In this document: piece after piece, positions 1-14,289 of the stretch
Layout: each line of letters opens with the position of its first letter
Numbering within the stretch: the first letter of the stretch is position 1
DNA from: Amia ocellicauda
Lineage: Eukaryota; Chordata; Actinopteri; Amiiformes; Amiidae
Direction of reading: 5' to 3'
NCBI RefSeq assembly: GCF_036373705.1
Contig: NC_089853.1
Span: 2,520,001-2,584,000, forward strand
DNA length: 64,000 bases
Notes under the pieces: generated by a model
Told to the model about the DNA's origin: nothing
The model's database searches: none
The model's input: the letters and a program-made list of their open reading frames with translations, nothing else
Translations under genes and position numbers: made by a program

Positions 1-8
1 GTGTTTTA

Positions 9-1268
<1,260 letters not shown>

Positions 1269-3561
1269 TCAGAAATCTGAATATTACAATTAAAATTAAA
1301 AATTCTAAACCAGCCTGTGTAAAACACATTTTCAGCACACTTCACATTTAAAATTTCTATTAATACATCAATAAATATCTGCAAGACCTAAGCTCTCAGA
1401 GTTTACTAGTATACATGATCCACAAAGGCAGTCTGGACTCCCAAGATACATTTTCTAGGGATAATCCCCCTCTTAACGTTCTCTTATGGCCTTCCAACAC
1501 AGTTTCAGCGGGTAAAGAACTCTGTAATAGTTTAATCCATAAAGATTACACAAGTTTACATTACAAGGACTCATTAAAACATGAGGTCAACAATACGCAC
1601 TGAAAAGGGGGAGAATCACTTATCCCCAACCAACTGGAACACGGTCAGGAAATTACAGGACATGAACAAGATGCCAAGTGCACATCTGTCACAATTATGG
1701 ATTAAGCACTAACACAGGGTCACTTTAAATGTAGGATTCTGTATCAACATGCAAGATGTTGAATATTTTCATAGGGGAAAATACTTTTTGATGGAAGGAA
1801 AAATGCTTACTAACTATGTGAATCTGTAGGACTTTACCTAATTTCAGAGAAACTTTGAGGTTGAATGCTTTCTCCTTTTATTTATAATATATAATCACAC
1901 TCTGATTTGATCAGTTATTAATTGTTTCTTTAATAGGTGAAATCATGTCCAGCGATTCATAGGAGAGATACCCAAGACAATGGACACACCAACATTGACA
2001 CCTACCCCAGTCTGACTCAATTTGTAAACAATTTACAAAGCTTGCATAAGGGTTGCATTTCTTCAGATTTACCTGGTCAGTTTCATGGAGACATTTAAAC
2101 GTAAAATGCATTTTATAAAAAACTTTTGAGAAGAAGGCTCTGGTGTATTTCAGATCATCCAACTAATACCCCACTGCATCACAGAGACCTGATAATGCGT
2201 CAAGGTACAGCTCGGCAACTCCCACAGTCTGACTTTGGTAAGAGCTAAATAGATTACCTATCCACAGTCAATGGAAAAAGATGTGCTTCAATGGAAGGCT
2301 GTGCCACCATTTCAAGTCCTGCAAATGACTAATTTCCCAAGGTTCACTTGACCTTATACAGATAGTTTCCTAGCAGCTACTTTTGGGTCTCTAGGCAACT
2401 GCCGTTTTAATTTCAGGTTTATAAAAAGGAAAAAATAGAGAATTAGGAAAGGTTGCTTTGGCTAAAACTACAGAATCAGTTTGGGGAATGAGTGCCTCTG
2501 AGATACTTCTTTAAAATATGTTCTGGGCTCTTTTTGGCATGCCACAATTCTAGTAAATGGCTGAAACATAAATACCATTTTAAAATACACATTTCTTTAA
2601 AAGTTAATTCAGTGGATGTCAACTACTCAACTTGAAAATATTTGTTAGTTAAGAGTGGTCAACTTTAAATACAATGTTTATTGTGATCAAAATGTAGCCA
2701 TCTATGTTTTGAACATTTACTATGGTATATGGTCATTATCAATATTGGCAGAATACGTTTGATAAGATTCATACTGCATTTTAATTTCAAATCAGCTTAC
2801 TTGATTAATCTTGTTATTGGTTAAAATTTTCATTCAAGGTATTAATACTGTACTGGCCGTTAACAGCAATCAATCAGAAAAATGCAGTATCCTGTGTTTC
2901 TGGGTTGCAAATCACTAGATGAAGGAATCAGTAAATAAATCTAAGAAAGAACATAATTAAATATTATATATAAAAAAAAAAAAAATATCTTGATATGGTC
3001 TCTAGTTTATGTGAACTTTATGTGTAACACCTCACATTAAGGCCTACCACCATGTCCTAAAGTGTACATCCATCATACCAAATTCAATATTATAAAAACC
3101 TACCTCTCTTTACTCTCACTTCCCTCCATCTTCTGTCTTTTCATCTACATAACTCCCTTCAAAAACAAATCTCTTTAAAAAAAACGTCATAATTAAGTGC
3201 TGGTCAAAAACTTCTCATCTTCTCCAGGGGAAGTGAGCGCGTTCGACTGCCTAGCACACTAGCCCAAACAGCAGTACAAGCGAAAGGGAAATAGATAAGA
3301 CTGCACTAGTCAACAGGCAACCATGTGACACTGACCACAGTGAGACTAAAGAATGCCAATTTCCCCTTTGCAACTCTTAGTTCTAATGAAATTTTACAGC
3401 TTTTTTTTTTTTCCCTATAGTATCTTAATGCAAAAGGTTTATTAGAGCAAACCAACTGCCAAGCACAGTATGGGTTTTTTGATTTTGTTGTTACACCAAT
3501 GTCAGCAGGTAATAAACCACCAAGTTGCACAGTTCCAAACAAATGTTAATGTAACATTAAT

Positions 3562-3592
3562 ATAAGGGCGTCTGCTAAGAAATAAATAACAG
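3562..3592 (+). repeat. Short retroposon tail fragment
   Basis: The stretch contains AAGGGCGTCTGCTAAGAAAT followed by an AATAAC tail. The same tail recurs at 7391-7446 and 55321-55371. A 'GGATAAGGGCGTCTGC...AATAAT' tail is typical of the conserved 3' ends of fish SINEs and their partner LINEs. No tRNA-like head is visible upstream, so this is a 5'-truncated remnant. Confidence 0.5.
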
Positions 3593-6500
3593 TAGTGAAT
3601 AATTTCTGTTGGACCTTGAAGACACTTTACTAGTTAACCTGGTTCCCACCGACACTGCGGTGTACAAGCTGGGGCCTGTGGGAAGGTGTGACCCTGGCAA
3701 GCAGACCTACAGAAGGAAAAGTAATTCTGCAGTCACTGACAATTCATTCACCTTATTCATCAACTAACTAACTAACTCACGTTAAACCAAGAGAAACTCT
3801 TAAAAGGAACTGGGATTTCCAAGAGTCCTTGATTTACAAAAATAAATTGTACAAATACAGTAACAGAGAAATTCCTAGCCGAGTGTATATTTGAATGTTG
3901 CAATTTGTTCTTTCCCAGAACATAAATGACATACGGCGCCTTGTATAAAAATCAAAACTTCTGCCCCCTCCCTACAAATTGTAAGAAAAAGAGAGAAATC
4001 TTGTCTGCCAGCTGGACAGAATTCATTACCACGTAGGCTGCTTTGCATGCAGGCCAAAAATAACTGAAAGATTATGCGTATAGCAGTGCTACCACAACAA
4101 CAGTTGATGCTACACGAAGACAGCTTATTGTGTACGGAAACTACCATTCTGTTTATGAAACTTTGTAAGTACCTCGTATCTCAGGGAAAGGAGGAAATAA
4201 GGGTGTTACAATGCCAAAACACAGGTAAATCCACCTTAGCCAAATATAAAGTAATAACTGATTTCACTCATGTGTGCAACGGTGATCTGATTTCAAACAG
4301 GTTCAGGTCCCAGCAAATGATGGATATCAAACAAGACTGCTGGCTGATGGTTAAATCACACTCCATGGAGCCTAACCTTCACAATCTCCATGTTAATGAA
4401 ACACACTAAAACCGACGTGAACAGGAGTTTCTACGGCCCTGTGCAGCATTCCACCTTCTCCGTGTGAATGAGCCGCTCAAAACTAAACACTGACCTGCTC
4501 TATGAATCACTCACAGCTGGCACTGTCAACATCAAAGGCACAAACAGGCAGCCAAAGGGTATAGGACAAACCAGTGGATCTATAGAAAACCCAAAACCTG
4601 AGAGAATTGGCTTTCTAGCAGTAGAGGATTTCAATTATGGCTTTCACAATGGGATGGATGTTTTGCTTGCACAGGGAACAACACCACCGGTGATTGCCTC
4701 ATCTCCTGCTTACAACAGTCAGAGGCCATAAACAGTAAGACAAAACCATTTTAAAGAAGAAGAAAAAAAAATACTTCCTAATACCAGCCATTGGCCTCAG
4801 ATAGTTAATCCCTAACAGGCTTCTTGTTCACTAATCCACAAGAAATAATTGCAGCTAAGCAAACTGTAAAAACAACAACAAAACGTCATGGTGGACCCGT
4901 TCTCCTGTTAACAATCAGGCAGCGTCAGAGGCGGTGTCTTGTTTAATGGTTTGCTTAGCAGCCCACACAGAATAAACATTAACTAAACAAGCCATTAAGG
5001 CCTCTGTTTATAGAGCAGGTTGACACAAACACTGCTCTCTGCTAAAGTAGCACAAGGCAAAATTAACATAGCCTATTTCATATGGAAATATTTAGGCCTC
5101 GGTTTCAAATGACTTTGGGGTAGAATGCATTTTTCCGGAGTCTGTCACAACAATCACGTAGAGTTGGGAGGGGAACATTGAATGAAACTTTGCACATTAT
5201 TGTGTGAGTTTGCAAATAAGCCCAGAGGAGCAAATTAAAAAATTGAAGTTGATCTTATTCGGTGGCTACAATATACCCATTACATTACACTGCATAAGAC
5301 CGATTTCTTTCACTTTAATTCCACATTTCAAAAGCTGAGTTGATAAATGCAAGATTGAGCACTCATTGGGCATTCGTTTGCTGTGACAAGAGCAGGTATG
5401 TTTGTGCTGCAGAAACTCAAAGTCGCGAAAGGCTTAAAGGAATGGTGGTATAAATAAAACTGTTAATTGCACAGTTCTCCAGGCTCCTTTTATGAATCCC
5501 ATTTCTTAAACACTGTTTAAAAACAAACTTCAGTAACCTCCATATCAGAAGTTTTTTTTTTTTTTTTTTCCCTATTGGATGAGCGAACAGATCTCTTACC
5601 TGTCCTGATAGCAGTGGTTAATCCCAGAATATCTCTACATGAACAACTAGAATGCAGATAATGTTCCCAAGTTGCACAGATCTATTTTTGCTGCATTGCT
5701 AACATTCTCTCCTGTACACGTTATGCTTGCTAAAGCATGTCAATCGGGCAGACTAAAAATAAATTAAAAAATAATTTGTATAAATGCATTTGTCCAACAT
5801 AATTTTCTGGGCTAAAATTGTACGGCAACCATCTCTCAGAAATATATTTGTAGTATATAATAATAGTGGAAGGAGCAAAACTTCAATGGTGCTTTAATAT
5901 CATTAAGCCAACAAGGTGCCAGCTGCCACCCTGCTACTATTACCACGAGTAGCCTGATACCAAGCTGCACTGTTTGGAGACTTCTGTTGTATTAAATTAC
6001 ATGACTCATAGCTTTGTTTTTAATGGCTACTGGCTGTAAATAATTGCTTGATGATGTTGACCTTTCCCAATGAGGATCAATATGAAAAGGAAAAGAAAAG
6101 AAATGGAAAACTCATATCAAGTGACCAAATGCTGGTAAAGAGAAACAACTCAAGCAGTGTCATCTAGAGGGAGGGGAAAAAAAAAAAAAAAAAACTCCAC
6201 CATGTTTGTACTTGCACAAGCATTCGGCACAAAATGGCACAGAAGTGCAAATGGGGTGCAAAGAATTCTAGACGTATGTGAAATTCTGCCAGTGCATACA
6301 CAGAAAAATAAAGCTGATACGAAAGTTGGGAAATTCCCAATACTTACTATGAAATTCTCTTCTGTTTTCAAAAAAACTGAAAAAACAGGCTACACTTACC
6401 CTCCATTTAAACAGCCTAGTTGCAGGAATTTTCTCTACTTTGACAGCACAAAACTGGGAGTTTCATTTATTTTTAGTCTTTAGTTTTTAAATACTGAAAA

Positions 6501-7390
6501 CAAGCACATGAACAACATCAATACTTACAAAAATATATGATTTCTAATCCTAATGAGACAATGTCAGACTTCTAGTTAAACCATATGACATAAGACAGCT
6601 ATCCGAGTTCATTCTTAGCTTGTATTTTCCAAGGTATAGGCCTAACTCACAGGCAGTGCCTCCCTAGAGTAAAATGGATAACACTCAGATAGTGTATCAG
6701 TAAATGCCATTATAATACAAAGCTGTTTGAGGAGTTTGCAGTGCAAAGGTTCCCTATATAGAATGCCCAAACAGAATGGAAAGTTCCAGTTAAACTGTTT
6801 TGAAGTTAAAAAAAGCTCTCTGGGAATACTGTGTAATCGCTTATTTCACATCCAACAAAAGAGGTTAAGAGCAAATTATGCATACAGCACAATAGTATTT
6901 TTAATTCCACTTTTAACAAACAGCCCCAGGGCTGAAAAGAGAAGAGAAAACTTGGCAAGGCATTCAGAAAAAAGGGAATTAAATTATTACCCACATGAAA
7001 AGCGAACAATACTGGATTTTTTTTTGTCAGAAGAAACACTGTCCTTTTGTATATATTTTTTAATTGAAAAAACAACAGGAGAAAGTCACTTGCAATGTGG
7101 AGTAAAATAGCTGAGTATTTCAGTGTAGCATTTAGCATAGCATTTTGGTTCACTGAATAAAATAAAAATAGATTTAAGAAGGTTCCCGAGCGCTCTTTAA
7201 GATCGGAATAATTTAACCATTTGATGGGACTTAAGTAGAAACTATGGGAAATACATCATGTACGTTACTCTATGTTTTCTTGAAAAGTCTTGGAAAGTGA
7301 GGTTTAATGCCAAAACATAGAAGAATGCAGCATATTATTTTTTATTTTATAAGGGTTAACACATTTACCATAAGTGCTATACATATAAGT

Positions 7391-7446
7391 TCTGCAAGTT
7401 GCCCTGGATAAGGTTGTCTGCCAAGAAATAAATAATAAATAATAAG
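7391..7446 (+). repeat. Short retroposon tail fragment
   Basis: The motif TGCAAGTTGCCCTGGATAAG is followed by a TCTGCCAAG core and an AATAAATAATAAATAATAAG tail. It is the same tail family as at 3562-3592 and 55321-55371, and all three copies have the same orientation. The A/T-rich simple repeat at the end fits a LINE-mobilised SINE tail. The head of the element is not recognisable. Confidence 0.55.
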
Positions 7447-8708
7447 TAACAAATCAGATTCCAATCATTCCTGTAGTTACATTTCCTGGATTTTGTCAGA
7501 TTAAGTGTGCAATTCAATTTTTTTAAATATGGCATCAGTTAATGAAGTGATTTGCCATGTATTTGAGCTGTACAGGCAAATAACCAGATTAGGAGGACAA
7601 TTTCAGAGAGAAATTTTCTTGAACCCAGAACACATCCCAGAATGCTGTTCACCAATTTAACTGCACAGTGGAAGGAACCCTGCCATGAACCAGCACATTT
7701 AGTCATACCTAAGTAACTGATCCTCCTACATGTCAGCTTAACTTGAAACATGATGTGACAAAACCATCTGCCACTTGACGTGACGCACATGCTGAGGATC
7801 ACGGTAACCAGAGCAAGATAACCAAGGGCTTAACAGAAAAAGTGATGACCACCTGAAGAACAGGTACCGCCTGATTACTCTGACCCATCTGGAGTTTTTG
7901 CACATTGTTTCAAATCACATACATCACCGTTAGGTCAGCCGTGTTACTTAATTTAATTAAAACAGCAACCTTTATGCCCTTAAGCCTGTTAAAATTATAT
8001 TTAACTGCAATGAACACATAAATGTAGATCTTTGTATAGACTGATTGTTTTTCCAAGTTGTGGAAAATTTAATTGAGGAAAGTTAAAATAAATCTTGGAA
8101 GACATAACAAATCCAATATAGAAGGGCATAAAAAAGCCTTTATAAAAATGACCATCCAGGCCTGTCGCATGGAGAATGTTCTCTTATGAAAGGCCACATG
8201 GTGAAACTAAGGGTATCGATCTGGGCGAAAACTAAAATGTTTAAGTGAGTTTTCAATTTAGTCATTTCAGTCTGCCTTCATAGAGCAGTAATTCCCTAGG
8301 AAAGTTTAGTTTGACTCACACACATTACATCCCGGCACTTCGAGAATGAACACCGCAGGGTAAGATAAGTAGATTCTGAAAACTTCTCTCTACTGCACTT
8401 CTGGACATAGCATTGTAAATGTTTTGTGTCAAGCTATGTACTACTTTATATTTAAAAAAAAAAAATAATCTATTTTAGATAGACTTATTGAGGGCACAGT
8501 GAATGGTTGCATAAGAATGTATGTCAAGGTTTAAAAAAAGATAGTTAATTTTGGTAAATACACTAATCACATTAAATGATTAATTTAAGGTCATTTTTTG
8601 TTACCTGTTGCTTTGGGTAACTGAATTCCTCTTTCTATTAAGCATTATGAAAAAAGGAAGTACAAAGGCAAGAGCTGAACAAAAATACATCCTGCATACC
8701 ACAAATAG

Positions 8709-9522
8709 TGTGTGAGAGTGAGAGTGAGTGTGTGAGAGTGTGCGAGTGTGTGTGAGAGTGTGTATGTGTGTGTGTGTGTGAGAGTGTGTGAGTGAGAGTG
8801 AGAGTGTGTGAGAGTGAGAGTGTGTGAGAGAGTGTGAGAGTGAGAGTGAGTGTGTGAGAGAGTGTGAGTGAGAGTGTATGTGAGTGAGAGAGTGAGAGTG
8901 TGTGTGTGTGTGAGTGAGAGTGTGTGAGTGAGAGAGTGTGAGTGAGAGAGAGTGTGAGTGTGTGTGTGAGTGAGTGTGAGTGTGTGTGTGTGAGAGTGTG
9001 TGAGTGAGAGAGAGTGTGAGTGTGTGTGTGAGTGAGAGAGTGTGAGTGTGTGTGAGTGAGTGAGTGAGTGAGTGTGTGTGTGAGAGAGAGTGAGTGAGAG
9101 AGTGTGAGTGTGTGTCTGAGTGAGTGAGAGTGTGAGAGTGTGAGTGAGTGAGAATGTGTGTGTGTGAGTGAGTGAGTGAGTGAGTGAGTGTGTGTGTGTG
9201 TGAGAGAGAGTGAGAGAGTGTGAGTGTGTGTCTGAGTGAGTGAGAGTGTGTGAGTGAGAGTGTGTGTGAGTGAGAGAGTGTGAGTGAGTGAGTGAGTGAG
9301 AATGTGTGCAAGAGAGAGAGAGAGTGTGTGTGAGTGAGAGAGTGTGTGTGTGTGAGTGAGTGAGAATGTGTGTGTGTGTGAGAGAGAGTGAGAGAGTGTG
9401 AGTGTGTGTCTGAGTGAGAGAGTGTGTGTGTGTGAGTGAGTGAGAATGTGTGTGTGTGTGTGAGTGAGAGTGTGTGTGTGTGTGAGTGAGTGAGAATGTG
9501 TGTGTGTGTGAGTGAGTGAGTG
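8709..9522. repeat. TG/AG compound microsatellite (about 0.8 kb)
   Basis: More than 800 bp made almost only of GTGTGT, GAGAGA and GTGAGTGA units, with a few changes such as GTGTGTCTGAGTGAG blocks that recur in register. The minus strand reads as long Ser/His/Thr/Leu-rich open frames, which are simple translations of the repeat and not genes. It lies in HIPK3 intron 1. Recurring larger blocks (GAATGTGTGTG..., GTGTGTCTGAG...) suggest higher-order duplication on top of slippage. Confidence 0.97.
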
Positions 9523-10411
9523 CGCCAAAGGGAGGAATCTATTGGCTAGCCTACAATCTGAGTGAAATATAATGACTGAGATCTTGTTATCTACTGTTCA
9601 CATTATACCACAGACTTATTTCAGCCACATCACACACCATGTGAAGCACGCTCAGACATATACTGCCATTGAGAACCGAGTGGGTTAAAAAAATCCCCTT
9701 ATTTCTATAGGTTTTAAAAACAACTATCAGTATCTGATTGTTACTCAGTCATAGGATATGCCTAACTGTAAGTGTTGGCAGATCAAACTGGTCACATCCT
9801 AGGACTTCAAAACGTGAAGGAAAATGAAGGCCATGTTTGTAGATTTTGTTTATCCCACACTGTATCATTTCTCTAATCTGACTCATCTCCATAAATTACC
9901 TCTTGAAGTATAAACACCTTATTTTATAATGGCTGGAACACATTTAAATGTGAAATAAAAAAATACAAACATGAGGAGGTTCTCGTTCATTATAAATATT
10001 GTTTTAATACATACATGATAAACTAAATCGTTTGTATATCTGTTTTTACCAAATCTAACCAAAGAAGCGTAAAAGCAAAGACAAAATCAACTTCACGATG
10101 CTCGAACTACATGTAGCTCTTCGGGTAAAACTGCACCAACAGACCCGTCCACAGCAGGAAGCGTCCGAGGTCAAAGCAAAACCACTGCGATCCGCCAAAC
10201 ACGTTTCAAACAATGACTTCAATTAGAGGGAACTAAAAATAAACGGGCAGCGATACACTCACAGCAATTGCATTACCTATCATATCATAATGCACAATCC
10301 GCTTATATGGTGAATACAACTAAATAACATAATACCGCTGTAGCTTTCTTTATTATTACTTTTTACTTGTTTGTTTGTTTTATTTGTACTGTTTTGTTAT
10401 GCATGGCGAAG

Positions 10412-10439
10412 AATATATATATATATATATATATATATT
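10412..10439. repeat. TA dinucleotide run
   Basis: About 13 TA units in HIPK3 intron 1. Simple repeat only. Confidence 0.9.
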
Positions 10440-10949
10440 CCGTGGAAAAACAATCTTTGGTTCAGAGTACTCATTTTATGCAATATCTATGTCTCAAAGC
10501 AACATAACACAATATCCTGGCCTAAAATTACATGTATTTAACCGCAAAGAAATAAGAACCAACATCTATCAACTAAAATGATGTCAGCAGTCAGATCCAT
10601 GACGTAGGAAACTTTCATATTTAAAAGGGAAATTAAAACAGCAGTTGAGTTTAATATAAATCAACCATTATTTTTCTCATTAACTACAATTACAACTTTA
10701 AGAGAACTATAATAACAGCCATATTTCCTAGTTAAACCGAATTAAAATACCATACAAATACAAAATAAAGTGATCTAACCCCAAACAGGGGCTGTGTTTT
10801 ATAGACAACGAGCCCATGAGACAGTGGGATGTGCAGCGCAGGGCAGAGACCACACCGCCGGACAGGGCACTAAGTTGGCGGTGTTGACCTCCTCCCCGCC
10901 GCGGCTCGGTGCGGGAAACACGGCGCCAGAAACAGAAACGAGCGCTTAC

Positions 10950-11300
10950 CTTCACAGAGAGTCGCGGCTGGTCGACTCCGGGGCTGCGGTGAACATGTTA
11001 TGGAGTTATAATGCACCCATACCATGCCCAGTCTGCCGTGTGCACTGCTGCCATCTTGTCCTGGACAACAGGAGGAAACAAGACCTCTCTGTCGACAAAA
11101 CCACCACCTCCCTCATTTCAAACTTCAAATAACTCACATATAAAATCACCCAGCGGGGTCAGACCAAGTCCAGTGTGTAGCTAATGAGTTCTGCTTTCGG
11201 TGAAGGTCGCTCTGCTCTGGGCTGCGAGAGCGGCAAAGCCCATGTTTTTGCGGTGTAACAGGGACTGGCTGCCCCTCAAGCCCTGCCGATCCTCCCGCTC
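10950..11300 (-). promoter_or_regulatory. HIPK3: Probable HIPK3 non-coding exon 1 and CpG-rich promoter
   Basis: A GC- and CpG-rich island covers about 10840-11410 in otherwise AT-rich DNA. On the minus strand the sequence CTCTGTGAAG/GTAAGCGC gives a strong splice donor, with the exon ending at 10950, in the right orientation to join the HIPK3 coding exon at 1240. The stretch also carries GCCATCTTG (about 11051), a YY1-type motif usual just inside promoters. The transcription start is not determined; 11300 is a nominal upstream limit. Confidence 0.6.
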
Positions 11301-11389
11301 CTGCTCTGAGTCTAACACGTCTCTCCGAGCTGCGGAGGATGCGTGTGCGCCGCGGCCGAGGCCAGAGCAGTCGAGCGCAGAACTACTGG

Positions 11390-11397
11390 TGACGTCA
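11390..11397. promoter_or_regulatory. Full cAMP-response element in HIPK3 promoter
   Basis: A perfect palindromic TGACGTCA lies at the upstream edge of the CpG-rich region of HIPK3. This is the consensus CREB/ATF site. Its position suggests cAMP or stress control of HIPK3, but that is inference from the motif alone. Confidence 0.5.
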
Positions 11398-11419
11398 CGA
11401 GCCTATGCTCGGAGTTATG

Positions 11420-12540
11420 CGCTTCTGAATGAAAGCCTCTGTGCATAGGGAGATTTAGATAGACAGATATTGCACACAGCAGTAAGATATTTAGGAACGT
11501 ATGCTGTGAAATGACATACATTCAAGTTCACGTTTTCTTTTTCTCCCTTTGTTTCTCCAAGGGTTGATTAACTCAATGGTAGGATTGAGTAGTCCTTTTG
11601 TTTTGTAAATTTTGATTATAACAATCAGTAAAACTTTTTTTATATAATAAAATAACGTTTTTAGCAAGTATGTTGTAGAATCTGCACGTTTTATGAAACG
11701 CTGGTATAAACAAGCGTTTGCTCTTATTGAGAGACCAAAAGCACATAATTAAGTTCGTTAGATTTTTATTTGCATTCTTTTCTTAGCCACAAATATTTCC
11801 CCCTTGTCTTCAACTCTTGTTGTTTGTTCTGGTGAAGAATGGCTCAGTGTTTTCTCTCAGCTGCTCAGCTACCACCGAATGTGTTCGCAGAGCTGCTGGT
11901 AATCTGCCTGAACAGAAGAAAACAGGAGGTTTGCACTGCAGAAGAGAAACACTCCCCTATCTGAACAAGTTGTTCATGTCAAGAAAAGGCAATTTAAGCA
12001 GACACTTTTATTGCTCACCTGGAGTGTTTTCACATGCTGTTGTCACTTACTGAAACTCAACCCCTGCAGGAAACTACAAGTTTGTTGTTTGGTAAAGCCT
12101 GGGTATCCCAGATGAGATATCAGCTGCAGAGGTCTATGCCACATCTTTCTGACTTGAAAATAATAGTCCTTTCATCTGCACAGAACAACTACACACAGCT
12201 TAATTCTGTTTCTGACAGTCATTTTACTCCAGAGTCCTTTTGTTTGCTCTTAATTATTTATTTTTGAATCAATAGTTGGGAATATATTTTAGAAAAGGTT
12301 TAAACCTTTTTTGTTGAGGGAAATTAGTAAATATATAAATACAGAAAGACAAATGAAAGCCTTAATTTTCTCAGAAATGTTGGTACATAACTACTTGCCG
12401 AAATATACTAGCAAGAATGCAGTTACATTGCAACAACCCAGAAAGGTTGCAAAAATGAATCTACCTAGGTAGCAGCTGACTGCAACCTTGCTGTAAGTTA
12501 GCAGGAAGGTTGCAAAGAAGATTCTGCTTTACACACGTTT
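11420..12540. other. Intergenic, nothing recognised
   Basis: AT-rich spacer upstream of HIPK3 with only short random open frames. I see no gene, repeat end or RNA here. Confidence 0.5.
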
Positions 12541-12584
12541 TTATTGTCTTAACGGACACGACCTGACAGGCTCTGACCGAGCGC

Positions 12585-12761
12585 ATGAAAAACAACCACT
12601 GTGAGGTGTGGAAGGTGGTGGGAGAGACGATGGCGGAGTACCGAGAGGAGATAAGGCAAAGGCAGAGAGAGAACAAGGCGCTGAGGCGGAGGCTGCAGGA
12701 GCTCCAGGCAGCGAGGAGGTGTGAGTGCACATACTCACCAGTCACTGCCCTGTCAGCCTAG
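12585..12761 (+). pseudogene. Orphan exon resembling the N-terminus of fish C2H2 zinc-finger proteins
   Basis: A 58-residue frame (ATG at 12585, stop TAG at 12759-12761) reads EVWKVVGETMAEYREEIRQR then a highly charged coiled-coil (ENKALRRRLQELQAARR). Many fish zinc-finger proteins start with an exon of the pattern LTERLTAA..IF..VEKT..EYQEEI.R...E...LRRLL, which this resembles. Just upstream in the same frame the codons LTER are also seen, with a stop before them. GAG/GTGTGAGT at about 12717-12724 looks like the old splice donor. No zinc-finger exon is visible nearby. It is probably a stray duplicated or retained exon beside the mobile-element pile. Confidence 0.4.
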
Positions 12762-12811
12762 CCTGATCTAACGCAACCTAACCTTGGTTACGAGGAGAAC
12801 TAATTGGGTAA

Positions 12812-14265
12812 CTATATACAATCCCCCCCGCCCTCCTCGGATTGCAGAAGATCCAGGAGTGAGTGGTGGAAAAGAAATGCAGAGAGCTGACGGTGGACAG
12901 CATGCTCGAGAGTCTTTGTGAGGAAGGGGAGTAGGGCGACAGGGTGGTAGTTCTGAGGAGAGGTGGGGTCCAGGGTAGGTTTCTTGAGGAGTGGGATGAC
13001 AGCAGCTTGTTCAAATGCAGAGGGGAAACAGCCAGAGAGGAGTGAGGAGCTAAGGAGGGAGGAGATGAAGGGGAGAAGATCAGGAGCAGTCACTTGGAGG
13101 AGGTGAGTGGGGAGAGTGTCCAGGGCACATGTTGTGGGTTTGTGACCTAGGAGGAGAGAAGAAAGTTCAGTCCAAGAGAGGTGAGAATGAAGAGAAGGAA
13201 GGTTGATTAGTAGGAGATATAGGCAGGATGGGAGAGGAGGGGGGACTGTTGAAGAGCTTGAGGATGTCTGATCTTGGAGGAGAAGAAGGAGGCAAATTCT
13301 TCAACAGAATGAGAGGAAGGAGGAGGAAGGAGAGGGGGAGCGAAGAAGGAGGAGAAGGTGGAGTAGAGTTTGTGGGGGTTGTTAACAGTAGATTCAAAGA
13401 GTGATTGCACGTAAGACTTCTTGGCTGAGGTGAGTGAGGAGGAGAATGTGGACAGTAGAGAGCGGTAGAGTTTGGACCTCTTCCACTTTTGTTCAGCGGC
13501 GTGCAGAGTGGATCAGGTTGAGCGGAGGACAGAAGAGATCCAAGGCTGTGGAGGTGAGGGAGGAGAACAAAGAAGAGGTAGTACAGTTAACAGAAAGATG
13601 GGAAAAACAGTCAATGGAGAGTAAGAGAGTGGGAGCAGTGGAGGCAAGGGTGGAGGGGGAGACGGAGCGGAGATTATGGAAGGTGACCGAAGGAGTGGGT
13701 TGGGACGGGAGGGAGGGGAGAGAAAGGGAGAAGGAGATGAAGTGGTGGTCTGAGATGTCCAGGGGTGTCACAGAGAGTGTTGAAGGGGAGCAGCCTCTAG
13801 AGAAGATGAGGTCTAGCTGGCGGCCTGCCCTGTGAGTGGGGGGGAGACGGGGAGAGAGAGAAGTTACAAGAGTGGAGGAGTGGAAGAAATCCGGCAGAGT
13901 GGGAGGGGTTGGAGAGGTGGATGTTGAAGTCTCCCAGAAGGATGGTAGGTGAGGACAGTGAGGGGAGGGAGGAGAGAAGGAAGTCCAGTTCATCCAAAAA
14001 GGAGGCAAGTGGACCAGGTGGACGGTAGATAACTAGAAGGAAGAGGTGAGAGGGAGAGGTGAGGTGGAATTCAAAGCTGTTAGTCGTGATAGAGGAGAGA
14101 AAGGGGGGCACAGAAGAGGAGAGAAGGGGAAAGCAGGAGCCCTGTCCCAACTCCCCGCCCGGTAAGATGAGGGGAGTGGGACAGGACAAACAGAGAGGAT
14201 AGGACAGCAGGGGTGGTTGAGTTCTCAGGGGAGATCCATTTCAGGGGAGTGCTGACCACTAGTGT
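12812..14265 (-). mobile_element. L2-like (CR1/L2 group) LINE fragment, broken
   Basis: On the minus strand, frames in order give a C-terminal endonuclease stretch (ILLGDFNIHL near 13940-13910; RQLDLIFSRG and LDISDHHFISF near 13830-13740), a linker, and the start of the reverse transcriptase (CFPSAFEQAAVIPLLKKPTL, then QNYHPVALLPFLTKTLEHAV, about 13040-12880). These are endonuclease and RT motifs 0-2 of L2-type non-LTR elements. Frameshifts separate the blocks. The RT palm motif YADD and the 3' end are missing, so the copy is cut off on its 3' side, unlike ordinary 5' truncation. It is Pro/Ser-rich, and the plus strand is therefore strikingly GGA/GAG-rich. Confidence 0.8.
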
Positions 14266-14289
14266 TGGATGCCCCAAAAGGGCGAGAGC

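Noticed and set aside
6157..7153. Overlapping open frames of 108-127 codons in HIPK3 intron 1
   Set aside because: AT-rich chance frames with Phe/Lys bias, running through poly-A/T tracts; no splice sites or known domain.
8601..9528. Two long minus-strand open frames rich in Ser, His, Thr and Leu
   Set aside because: They are translations of the TG/AG microsatellite in different frames; no start context, no domain, and the repeat explains them fully.
13434..13835. Plus-strand frame of 133 codons rich in Arg, Glu and Val
   Set aside because: Antisense shadow of the Pro/Ser-rich L2-like LINE; the minus strand gives recognisable endonuclease motifs.
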